Virus record (IMG/VR): IMGVR_UViG_3300024308_000018
Location: 1-64,000 of that record
Length of the DNA stretch: 64,000 bases
Source of the DNA: a virus
Reading direction: 5' to 3' (one strand)
The notes under the pieces are model-generated. The model did not search any database. It saw only the letters and a list, made by a program, of their open reading frames with translations, and was not told the origin of the DNA. Positions 56,878 through 64,000 of this stretch are shown in pieces. The position numbers were made by a program, and so were the translations under genes. How positions within the stretch are numbered: the first letter of the stretch is position 1; each line of letters opens with the position of its first letter.

Positions 56878-57843
56878 TTACTCCGTTACGTCGTCGCTGC
56901 CTACGTCACCTGTCCCAGTGACCGGACGCTCGCTCACGCGCCAGTACGTGTAGTCACCGATGTGCAGCGAGAGGCCCTTGTTGTCTTCTATGAGTGTGCG
57001 CACTGCGTGAGTTGCGCGCGTCACGCACGACACACGTTCTACCAATGCGGTACTGGTCGTTGTACTGTGACGATTCACCAAGGCACTGCGCACGGACTCC
57101 ACATCGTGGGGATAGCGGCGGCCCAAGTCGAACACGTTCTCTTCAGCGCGCAGAGTGTCGTTTTCCACGACACGCAATACACGCAGGCCATAACGGCGAC
57201 GTATCTTGTTCCGCACGTAGGTCTCGGCTTTGTACGCGAGCTTGTGCATGCCACGCACGATGGAGAATCCGTTGGGGCAACCCAGATAGCAATCGCCCAT
57301 ACCGCCGAAGTAGCCGTAGTCGAGGAACACTAGGCGGCCGTCTGCGGTGTAACCGAGATTGCGCATGTAGCCATCGTCGTGAAAGCGGAAGCCTTTGACG
57401 TTGAACGTCGCATCCATTGTCGCGAAGTCACGTTCAAAGTTCGGCTCGTCGACTACGGGCGCACAGCGTCGGCTGATCTGGACGAGGCCGAAACGGTCGG
57501 CCCACAGGATCTCATTGAGAAACGGATAGTTCCACTTGTGCGTGCCGCTTTCGCTACACCACCAGTAACGTTCCTCCAACTGTTCACGGAAACCCGAAAT
57601 CATCCGCACGAAGTTTGCGAACGTCGGGAACTTGAACACCAGATGGCCGATCATGAATCCCCAGCGGCGTGAGCCGCTGAAGAATTCCAGCGCCTTGGAG
57701 ATCTTCGGAGCTGGGGCCGCCATGGAGTAGCGGTAATCCACGATGGCTTTGCGGCGGCGCTCTTCGTGCGCACGCTCCTGCTCGTCGGGTTTTGCATTGC
57801 GATACCAATCCTTGTAGCGCTCAGCTTCAGATTTCTGAGACAT
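56878..57843 (-). CDS. Divergent protein-kinase-like protein
   Basis: 321 residues from the ATG at 57843. A kinase-type catalytic core is visible. 'LVFKFPTF' has a Lys (71) in a beta-strand; 'RFHDDGYMRN' fits H-x-D-x4-N (His155, Asp157, Asn162), exactly the HRDLKxxN spacing; and 'LVFLDYG' supplies D-Y-G in place of DFG (Asp175), 13 residues after Asn162, again the standard spacing. A Gly-rich loop is weak. A role in modifying host proteins by phosphorylation, as by T7 gp0.7, is likely; aminoglycoside-type small-molecule kinases share the fold. N-terminal ~40 residues are charged and helical. Confidence 0.6.
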   Translation of the reverse strand: MSQKSEAERYKDWYRNAKPDEQERAHEERRRKAIVDYRYSMAAPAPKISKALEFFSGSRRWGFMIGHLVFKFPTFANFVRMISGFREQLEERYWWCSESGTHKWNYPFLNEILWADRFGLVQISRRCAPVVDEPNFERDFATMDATFNVKGFRFHDDGYMRNLGYTADGRLVFLDYGYFGGMGDCYLGCPNGFSIVRGMHKLAYKAETYVRNKIRRRYGLRVLRVVENDTLRAEENVFDLGRRYPHDVESVRSALVNRHSTTTSTALVERVSCVTRATHAVRTLIEDNKGLSLHIGDYTYWRVSERPVTGTGDVGSDDVTE

Positions 57844-58195
57844 CTTCTTCCCTCTCTATGTCCAGCAGGTCAACGGTTTGACCGCTCAGTTCATGCGTAG
57901 TGTCCGGTAGGAATTGCGCACGGCCATCAGTGATCCACGTGTGGCAGCGAACCTCTACCGCCTTGGTTCCCACAAGGCGTTGCGTTGTGCTCAACACACT
58001 CGGGTGCAGAGTCGGGGCATTCACTGATCCGTTCCAGCTCCAACAGTTGGTGCCAGCTCGGGTGCCGCGCAGTATCACCGGAATGTAGCGCGTTGGAATC
58101 GGGCCGGGCATATTGAGTTCAACGTGCGTTGCTTCCTCGACGCTGCAATCGAAGTACCCCTGCCCGTAAACGAGTTTGACTGGACGTGCTTTCAT
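57827..58195 (-). CDS. DUF6527-like protein
   Basis: 122 residues; ATG at 58195 overlaps the stop of the gene upstream. The motif 'WSWNGSVNAPTLHPSVL' and the ending 'CHTWITDGRAQFLPDTTHELSGQTVDLLD' (quoted in part) match a small family found in many phages and prophages, often labelled 'ammonia monooxygenase' by mistake. Conserved Cys/His residues suggest metal binding. Function unknown. Confidence 0.75.
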   Translation of the reverse strand: MKARPVKLVYGQGYFDCSVEEATHVELNMPGPIPTRYIPVILRGTRAGTNCWSWNGSVNAPTLHPSVLSTTQRLVGTKAVEVRCHTWITDGRAQFLPDTTHELSGQTVDLLDIEREEDVSEI

Positions 58196-58806
58196 CGCCG
58201 CAGCCTCGCCAGATTAAGGTGCTCGACTACGGATTCTAAATTGTAGACGACTGCCGCGCGATTGCGACGCACCAGATCAGCAACCGACTGAATGGATCGT
58301 GATTGAGCTTCCGTCCAGAAGTCGCCATCATCTGCGCTCAGCACACAGAGCACGGTGCGGCGCGGGCGCTTGTTGCTATCGTCCACAACTTCAGCGACCG
58401 AATACACGCCAGTCATCTTGGGAGTGAGAACGTAGAGACACACGTCGCAGGATTCGCGTTCCTGAATCTCGATAGCCTTGCACTCCGGCGTCCAATCAGG
58501 CACGACAGGATCGAAGTAATCGAAGCCCTGACGCACCAACATCGGAATCAGGGTCTCACGCCACTTGCTATCGTTACACGTGCCGCCGAGGAAAACGCGC
58601 ATCTTCCGGATCTGCTGAGGATGGCCGGAGTGGTAGCGTTCACGCTTTTGGATTTCTTCAGCGTCGCGTTCGCGCGCAATCACGTGAGCGGGAGAGTTGT
58701 CGCCCGCGTAGTTCTTGGCGTCGAGCACTACCTGCTGGCGCATTTCCTGATCGAGCTTCTGCTCTTCGCTGGGCTTCGGAGCTTCCATGAAAAGTTTGTC
58801 ACCCAT
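58192..58806 (-). CDS. Nucleoside deoxyribosyltransferase-like protein
   Basis: 204 residues from the ATG at 58806, which overlaps the stop of the 92-residue gene. After a ~68-residue charged leader, 'MRVFLGGTCNDSKWRETLI', 'YFDPVVPDWTPECKAIEIQERESCDVCLYVLTPKMTGVYSVAEVVDDSNK' (quoted in part) matches the nucleoside 2-deoxyribosyltransferase-like fold, related to TIR-like NADases. It may exchange bases on nucleosides or cleave a nucleotide. The conserved Glu needed for catalysis may be in 'SVAEVVDD'. Confidence 0.7.
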   Translation of the reverse strand: MGDKLFMEAPKPSEEQKLDQEMRQQVVLDAKNYAGDNSPAHVIARERDAEEIQKRERYHSGHPQQIRKMRVFLGGTCNDSKWRETLIPMLVRQGFDYFDPVVPDWTPECKAIEIQERESCDVCLYVLTPKMTGVYSVAEVVDDSNKRPRRTVLCVLSADDGDFWTEAQSRSIQSVADLVRRNRAAVVYNLESVVEHLNLARLRR

Positions 58807-59077
58807 GGCGACCTTCCTTGCACGCGGCCTTTCTGGTAGCGGCACGCAGCAGATCTTCCAGCGTTTCAGTCTGCCAGACCGGGAGCAGGGCATCGGCCCG
58901 GCCAGTGAACACCAGCCACGCGCAACGCAGACGAGCCCGCAGAGTGTCGTGGAACGGATGCGGACGGGCCGGGATCCAGTTGCCGGAGTTCGGGCACTTC
59001 GCCATCGTGGTCTCGCCCCGTTCACGCAGTTCCTTGTGGGTCAGGACATCCGGGGCATGGTTCTTGAAGATGCGCAT
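58799..59077 (-). CDS. Small unknown protein
   Basis: 92 residues from the ATG at 59077, seven bases after GGAG. Contains a Cys/Trp-rich middle (KCPNSGNWIPARPHPFHDTLRARLRCAWLVF; quoted in part) and a basic end. Overlaps the gene after it. No family recognised. Confidence 0.65.
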   Translation of the reverse strand: MRIFKNHAPDVLTHKELRERGETTMAKCPNSGNWIPARPHPFHDTLRARLRCAWLVFTGRADALLPVWQTETLEDLLRAATRKAACKEGRHG

Positions 59078-59078
59078 T

Positions 59079-59975
59079 TTAAATCTCCGCTACGTAGGTT
59101 TGAAGATCGTGGACTACGGAATCGAACAGGTGAACGTTCGACGGCTTGTCATTGAGCGAGGCGGCCAGACTGTTGGAAGTGCAGTAACCGACGCGGCCCT
59201 TGTTGGGCAACGCATCGTTGAGAGTACGCACGACGTACTGACTGCTCAGCAGTTCAGGGTGGCTCAACACAACGCGGTGAATGTCGCGCGATACCAGAAC
59301 ACGCGTCAGCACGTGCATGAGGTAGGCACCGCGAGCCGGGTCTGCTTCGTGCTTCCGCAGCGCGGACAGCAGGTAGCGCTCAAGGTACGATTGCGGCAGA
59401 ACCGCAAGAACGTTGTCGCCCTCAACCTCGCCATACGGCAGGAACGGGAACGGGTTGGCGTCCACGGCTTCGGCGAACGGGTCGTGCGCAAAAATCGTGG
59501 GGCGCAGCGTAAGGTGCGATTGCAGGAACTCACACGGTGCGTCGGTGAACAGGAAGATGGGGCCGAGGTGGCAGCGGATCATCTTTGCCACTTGCATGAG
59601 GTTGTCCGCCAGTTGCGGCATGTCGAGAATCAGCGGAGCTTGAGCGAACTTGCTAGACATCTCGCTCAGCCCCTGCGCGTTCGTGGTCACACCACTGCCC
59701 TCGACGCGGCTGATAGTCGGGTCACCTTCACCCAGCAGTCCCTTGCAGTAGCGATGCAACTGCCCAGCGGTCAGGAACATTGCATGCGAGCCGAAGAATT
59801 CTTCGTGCAACAGGCGGTTGAGAGTGAAGGTGAGGCCGGAGCGCGGGACAGCGGTGTAGACAACGTTGAAGCCAGACTTCATCGCGCTGCCCAGTACGTT
59901 GATCAGAGTCTGGTCACTGTGGCGGAAGAGAGGGTCAACGCCAGTAGCCATCGCAGTTTCCTGTTGATCATTCAT
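59079..59975 (-). CDS. Unknown protein, P-loop-like fold
   Basis: 298 residues from the ATG at 59975, overlapping the previous gene by eight bases. Strand-turn 'GFNVVYTAVPRSGLTFTLNRLL' looks like a degenerate Walker A, followed by 'APLILDMPQL' and 'PIFLFTD', strands expected in an AAA or RecA-like sheet. The canonical GxxxxGKS is absent, so any nucleotide binding is uncertain. Confidence 0.6.
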   Translation of the reverse strand: MNDQQETAMATGVDPLFRHSDQTLINVLGSAMKSGFNVVYTAVPRSGLTFTLNRLLHEEFFGSHAMFLTAGQLHRYCKGLLGEGDPTISRVEGSGVTTNAQGLSEMSSKFAQAPLILDMPQLADNLMQVAKMIRCHLGPIFLFTDAPCEFLQSHLTLRPTIFAHDPFAEAVDANPFPFLPYGEVEGDNVLAVLPQSYLERYLLSALRKHEADPARGAYLMHVLTRVLVSRDIHRVVLSHPELLSSQYVVRTLNDALPNKGRVGYCTSNSLAASLNDKPSNVHLFDSVVHDLQTYVAEI

Positions 59976-60486
59976 GTGTGGTTCCCCAGATCATTTCCAT
60001 CAGCTGATTGAGTTCGACCAGAATAAAGTCGAGATAGTAGAGCGTGAACTGCTGCCACGCGGTGGCACCCAGTGTAGTCAGGCGGTAATCAAACGTGCCG
60101 TCCTCGTCTTCATCTAGCACACAGAAGCCACTGTGCAGCAGAGTCTTGTACGACGCGGTAGGGGCGGCGTAGATGCGCAGGCCGTACAGCTCATTGAATG
60201 CGAGGCTGCACAGTGCGGACGCCACACCACGGGAGAGGTGCATGCCGCGCTCGCCATACGGATAAGGCGCAACGCAGAACTTGGCCCTCTGCCAGAGCAG
60301 CACCGCGACGGTGGCTTCGATGATCGTGCGCTCGCGAAGTTGCGTCGGCTTCTTCACCGGGCGACGACGTACAGCGTTGCGCTCAAAGTCAGCGATGGTA
60401 GCAATCGGCATTTCGAGGAAATCGCGCGGGGCGATGTTGTCGACGATGCGGGCGATTGCGGGGTTATCCTTGTAGTCTCTTTTCAT
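59968..60486 (-). CDS. Unknown protein
   Basis: 172 residues; ATG at 60486 overlaps the TAA of the 65-residue gene (TAATG). Helical, with 'TIIEATVAVLLWQRAKFCV' and 'MHLSRGVASALCSLAFNELYG' hydrophobic segments and a beta hairpin 'YRLTTLGATAWQ'. Not recognised. The winged-helix-like pattern at 95-150 could bind DNA. Confidence 0.65.
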   Translation of the reverse strand: MKRDYKDNPAIARIVDNIAPRDFLEMPIATIADFERNAVRRRPVKKPTQLRERTIIEATVAVLLWQRAKFCVAPYPYGERGMHLSRGVASALCSLAFNELYGLRIYAAPTASYKTLLHSGFCVLDEDEDGTFDYRLTTLGATAWQQFTLYYLDFILVELNQLMEMIWGTTHE

Positions 60487-60683
60487 TACGGGGCCTTTAC
60501 GAATTTCGTGCGCCACTCTGAAATCGGACGTGACCAAACATGTCCGTGAGTCAGGCAGCGGTAAACCACAGTTGGTTTGAACTTGTAGAGTTGGGTGCTC
60601 GCCAAGTTAGACAGCGCGATTATCTCATAGCGCCGCCCACTAGATACGTGCACCCATACTCCGGTCAGGTCATCGACGGGCAT
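60486..60683 (-). CDS. Small SH3-like protein
   Basis: 65 residues from the ATG at 60683. Pattern 'GVWVHVSSGRRYEIIALSN' ... 'PTVVYR' ... 'HVWSRPISEWRTKFVKA' is that of short phage proteins with a DUF1653/SH3-like beta barrel. Role unknown. Confidence 0.7.
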   Translation of the reverse strand: MPVDDLTGVWVHVSSGRRYEIIALSNLASTQLYKFKPTVVYRCLTHGHVWSRPISEWRTKFVKAP

Positions 60684-60684
60684 A

Positions 60685-61059
60685 TCAGCGGCGGGTGACT
60701 GCTGCGGGAACGCCGACCGGATTCAACATCGCGCGGTAGCTACGAATATCCTTCGAGCCGAACAGCGCCAGCAGCACCTTGCTACCAGCTTCGGTCAACG
60801 CAACCGCATGCTTACCCTTGTGGACGATCTCGTTGTAGACCTTGCCGTAGCACGCACCATGCTGCACCAGAGTGTACGCAGGATCGTCATTGCAGATTAC
60901 ACCGACGTCAGCCAGCTTCAACATAACCGAAAGGTCTGCCATGTTCAGGTCGTAGGTTACGCCTTCGGTGATGCCATTAGCCATAACACTGAAGCACTTG
61001 AGGCTAGTCAGCTGCTCGGGGCTGACGTCAGCCAGCTTGTTAGATTCAATCATCATCAT
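60685..61059 (-). CDS. Small unknown protein
   Basis: 124 residues; three adjacent ATGs at the start, with the second (61056) best spaced from AGGAG. Mixed helix and strand (LNMADLSVMLKLADVGVICN), no motif. Overlaps the previous gene's stop. Confidence 0.65.
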   Translation of the reverse strand: MMMIESNKLADVSPEQLTSLKCFSVMANGITEGVTYDLNMADLSVMLKLADVGVICNDDPAYTLVQHGACYGKVYNEIVHKGKHAVALTEAGSKVLLALFGSKDIRSYRAMLNPVGVPAAVTRR

Positions 61060-61784
61060 TCTTCTCCTGTGTTTTGAACGTAGATGTCGGTGACGTCAGC
61101 CTTGCGATCAAGGCTGCCATTCACGAATCCGATCTCGAACGGGCGAACGCTGTTCTTACGGGCAGCGTCCTCCACACTCATTCCCTTCGCTACGTCGTTC
61201 AATGCTTTCTGCAAGCGCAGTGCAATCGGACGTTGCATAACTTCCATTATGCCTTCGAGCACGTGGTGCTTGCTCTTGGTGATTCCGGCCAGCGTCTTGC
61301 GCAGTTCGGTAAGATCCTTGTCCTTACCAGTCAGCCACTGACAGCACGCGGTGGTCGCTGGCTTCTGCGCCACACGACTCGGCAGGTCGTAGATGTGCGA
61401 CATCAAATCACCGAACAGCGAATACTGCTGCACGATGTCCAGCACACGCTCCGTCATGCCACCGCTCACTGGCTTCTTCGGCACGCGAATCACTTGATCG
61501 AAGTCAACGTCCATGATGGAGTCGACATCATCGTCGGCGGGCGCGATACCCCAGCGACCCAAATCGAATGCTGACCCGAAGACATAGATCTTGTACTTCA
61601 TCACCCGCAACAGCGCCGCGTTCTCTTCGAAGTCCGCGAAGTCGAACATGATCAGGTGGTCGATCTTCTTGGATGAAGGAGGCACGTCGCCGGACTTCAG
61701 AATGTGGATACGTTTCGGATCTACGGTTTTGATCAAACGCCCGAACACTTGCTCGGGCCCTTGGTGTGCAAAGCCTATAACCAT
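61056..61784 (-). CDS. Unknown protein paired with Rad50-like gene
   Basis: 242 residues; ATG at 61784 overlaps the TGA of the ATPase gene (TGATG). N-terminal ~85 residues form a Rossmann-like alternation (VIGFAHQGPEQVFGRLIK, HLIMFDFADFEENAALL). The C-terminal 50 residues contain a helix-turn-helix-like 'DVAKGMSVEDAARKNSVRPFEIGFV' (quoted in part). Not a known Mre11 or gp59 type. Co-translated with the recombination ATPase, so a recombination accessory function is likely. Confidence 0.7.
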   Translation of the reverse strand: MVIGFAHQGPEQVFGRLIKTVDPKRIHILKSGDVPPSSKKIDHLIMFDFADFEENAALLRVMKYKIYVFGSAFDLGRWGIAPADDDVDSIMDVDFDQVIRVPKKPVSGGMTERVLDIVQQYSLFGDLMSHIYDLPSRVAQKPATTACCQWLTGKDKDLTELRKTLAGITKSKHHVLEGIMEVMQRPIALRLQKALNDVAKGMSVEDAARKNSVRPFEIGFVNGSLDRKADVTDIYVQNTGEE

Positions 61785-64000
61785 CAATATGATTCCTCTA
61801 CCGTGGAGACACCGCCGCTCTTCACAATCGTCCACTTGGGAACATCGTCACCGAACACGTCAGTGTCGAGCGGGGTGATCCAGAACACGTGCGGGACAAT
61901 GCTCATTAACTTCGGCAGGAACTCGGTGATCAGGTGCTCACGAACTCCGGGCGAGCAAGTGTTATCCGGCTCGTCCAGTATGATGAAGTTCGGGCGCTTG
62001 TGCTCTGGCGCAAACACCAACATGGTTACCGCCCACAGCAAGGCAAAGCAGTTACTCTCTGCACCACTGAGGTTCGCAATGTCTGATGTCCTTCCGTCGT
62101 GGCGGATGGCCTGCGCCTCTACCTCGTTCCTGTTATTTACAGCTAATCGGAAGCGCATTGACTCGGGGAACGCCAGCGACTGCAACTCGTTGAGTTGTTC
62201 CTCAATCATGCCCAGTACCTCGGCCACTGCCTGCGACTTGATGTCACCAGCGTAAGCCTTCTGCATGACCTTGTAGAGCTTGAGACGCTGCATCACGTCT
62301 TCTGAGGCGTCCAGTTCGGTACGCAGGCGACGCACGGTTTTCAACACGCTGCGCTTCTGCATGTAGGCAGCACGCAGCGTTGAAACCTCTTTCGCCGCCT
62401 TGTCGCTCTGGCCCAACAGCTTGACGCGCTTGTCATCCAGCACCTTGATTCTGGTGTCGAGGGTTGCGACGTCCACGTCGTGCTCGGGCAGTTCCGCCAG
62501 CTGGTCACGCAGCTCAATGAAGGTGCTGAGTGCCCGGCCCCTTGCTTTGATTTCCTTCGACGTCAACTTGGTGGCTGGCTTCTTCACGGCACGCGGTTCA
62601 CGCAATGCCCGCAACTCACGTTGGAGTTCGGTGCGCTCACGTTGCAGCTGTTCCGTTTTCTCAAGCTCGTCGAGTTCACGTGCAAGGTCGCGGCCTTCAG
62701 CTTTCAACGCCTTAACGTTAGGCATTGGCGGCAGTGCCTCCAACTCTGCAACGATTTCGGCCCGAGTATCCAACCCGTCGAAGTATGCAAGCGCATGATC
62801 GATCTCAACCAAGCGCTTCTGCGCACGCAGCGACGCTTTCTTCAAAGCAGCGACGTCTACTTTCTGGCGGCAAGTAGGGCACACGCAACCTTTCTTGTCG
62901 CTGACGATCTCTGAACCAAACTCTTTGGCGACCTTGATGATTGCGCGCTCTGCCGCTCTGTCTTCCAGCCATGACTCACGTTCCCCTTCCATCGGATTGG
63001 GATATTCGGAAAGCAGCTCGTCAATGCGACGAATGCGGGCTCTGAGTTCCCCGCGCTTCTCCTTGGTGTCGTCGGCCGCATCCAGCTCTTCATCGATCTC
63101 GGTCAGGCGGTCACGGATTTCATCGACACGCGCACTGACAGGTTCTTTGCTGACTTTGATGGCCTTCAGTTTCTTGGACAACGCCGCGTGCGCTTCGTCG
63201 TACTCTTCCTTTCGCGCAAGGTAGTTGCGATAGTCGGCCAGATCGTCGACTAGCTTTTCCAGCTTGGCGATCTCGGCTTCCGGATCATCGGACTTCACGT
63301 CGAGGTCATCGAGGCGCGATTGCAACGTGTGACGTTGCTTCACTGCGCTGCGCTGCTCGCGGTACTTCTGAATCTTGGTCAGGATTCCGCTGTCGCCCAT
63401 GAGCTGATCGCGGATCTTGGCTTCGCGGGCTTCCGCGTCGTCTACCTGCTCCTTAGTAACCTTGATTGCCTTCAACTCGACTTCGGCAACCTGCAACTCG
63501 GACGCCAAGGTTTCCGCGCGGTCGGCTTCCTTCTGAGTGGCGCTGACCTTCGCGCTGAAATTTGCACGGAGCTTGTCGTACACGTCGAGATCGAACAAGT
63601 CGATGATGTACTTCATACGCTCGGTGCCCGTTACGCGCTGGAACGGGTGCGGACGCTGAGTCGTCAGGTACGCGTAGGAATAGAACTCGGCTTGGCTGAG
63701 CGGGAACATCTTGCGAATCCAGTCCCGCCCAACTTCTTGACGGCTCTTGTGGACTTCCATATCCACGCCGTCGATTTCGATGAAGTAGTTCTTGCTGTTG
63801 AGTGCGGCTTTCACCTTCTGCCCGAGGTGCGACCACTCGAACCCAATGCGACTTTCCTTGTCATTGAGTGCCTTCTTCTTGCTGCTGCGTTTGGTCAGCG
63901 AGAGAGGATCGTTGTCGTACATGAGAATGGGGAGCGTGCCCCACAGAACAGACTTACCAACACCGTTGCGGTTGTTGGGCGTATCCGAATCCAGATTACG
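61784..64000 (-). CDS. Rad50/SbcC-like ATPase (T4 gp46 type; 5' end off window)
   Basis: The frame is open to the window edge: codons upstream of the internal ATG at 63922 read through 'NNRNGVGKSVLWG', a Walker A, so the start lies past 64000. It then has a long coiled coil with the zinc-hook 'CVCPTC' near 62868-62884, the return coil, and at the C-terminus the ABC signature LSGAE (62057-62071) and Walker B 'FIILDEPD' (near 61960-61990). With the Mre11-like protein it processes DNA ends for recombination and replication. Partner gene is 7.4 kb downstream, not adjacent. Confidence 0.9.
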   Translation of the reverse strand, partial: RNLDSDTPNNRNGVGKSVLWGTLPILMYDNDPLSLTKRSSKKKALNDKESRIGFEWSHLGQKVKAALNSKNYFIEIDGVDMEVHKSRQEVGRDWIRKMFPLSQAEFYSYAYLTTQRPHPFQRVTGTERMKYIIDLFDLDVYDKLRANFSAKVSATQKEADRAETLASELQVAEVELKAIKVTKEQVDDAEAREAKIRDQLMGDSGILTKIQKYREQRSAVKQRHTLQSRLDDLDVKSDDPEAEIAKLEKLVDDLADYRNYLARKEEYDEAHAALSKKLKAIKVSKEPVSARVDEIRDRLTEIDEELDAADDTKEKRGELRARIRRIDELLSEYPNPMEGERESWLEDRAAERAIIKVAKEFGSEIVSDKKGCVCPTCRQKVDVAALKKASLRAQKRLVEIDHALAYFDGLDTRAEIVAELEALPPMPNVKALKAEGRDLARELDELEKTEQLQRERTELQRELRALREPRAVKKPATKLTSKEIKARGRALSTFIELRDQLAELPEHDVDVATLDTRIKVLDDKRVKLLGQSDKAAKEVSTLRAAYMQKRSVLKTVRRLRTELDASEDVMQRLKLYKVMQKAYAGDIKSQAVAEVLGMIEEQLNELQSLAFPESMRFRLAVNNRNEVEAQAIRHDGRTSDIANLSGAESNCFALLWAVTMLVFAPEHKRPNFIILDEPDNTCSPGVREHLITEFLPKLMSIVPHVFWITPLDTDVFGDDVPKWTIVKSGGVSTVEESY

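Noticed and set aside
1-64000. CRISPR array, integrase, transposon or attachment site
   Set aside because: No spaced direct repeats of CRISPR type, no integrase or transposase motif, and no flanking target duplications were seen.

Overview
The window looks like an internal piece of a large ('jumbo') double-stranded DNA phage with a contractile tail, probably infecting a GC-rich Gram-negative bacterium. The evidence is a tail-sheath-like protein, several large virion/fibre-type proteins, a T4-type lysozyme, a family A DNA polymerase, SF2 helicases, an Mre11/Rad50-type nuclease pair, and a high share of dense unknown genes. No rRNA, tRNA, transposon, CRISPR array or integrase is visible. The mix recalls giant myoviruses of pseudomonads and related bacteria, but I cannot name a close relative from sequence alone.

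All 59 supported genes lie on the minus strand, so transcription runs from high to low coordinates. Genes are tightly packed; many overlap by 1-8 bases (ATGA, TGATG, TAATG), which suggests translational coupling. No gene-free stretch exceeds 300 bases. Hairpin terminators, often with a UUCG-type loop, cut the strand into operons. A shared element (TAATTT core, often with TTCAA just upstream) sits in four of the longer post-terminator gaps and may be a phage promoter.

Reading in the direction of transcription: (1) 64000-54916, a mixed operon with the Rad50/SbcC-like ATPase (cut by the window edge), a nucleoside-deoxyribosyltransferase-like protein, a DUF6527-type protein and a divergent protein-kinase-like protein; (2) 54854-52571, an exported Cys-containing protein, an AT-rich Mre11/gp47-like nuclease and a histone-H1-like basic protein; (3) 52409-48001, four probable virion or unknown proteins; (4) 47958-39331, an HNH nuclease, unknowns and a 2049-residue SNF2-type helicase; (5) 39294-27730, replication and recombination: family A polymerase, a possible sliding clamp, a UvsW-like helicase, an MT-A70 adenine methyltransferase, a DexA-like exonuclease, and a newly spotted 46-residue membrane peptide; (6) 27630-20313, an operon of five genes sharing a short N-terminal signature (MKIQLSxS type), two of them ADP-ribosyltransferase-like and two being large paralogues, plus one overlapping small gene; (7) 20250-15498, unknown paralogues with HAD and HD phosphohydrolases; (8) 15395-1, lysozyme, tail sheath, a trio of related wedge/fibre-like proteins (one with seven Ig-like repeats), two related fibre proteins and large virion-type proteins.

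The most unusual feature is operon 6: the shared N-terminal tag looks like a capsid-targeting or ejection signal on a set of host-takeover effectors. The kinase-like gene at 56878-57843, the 2049-residue helicase, and the promoter/operator architecture are also worth follow-up.
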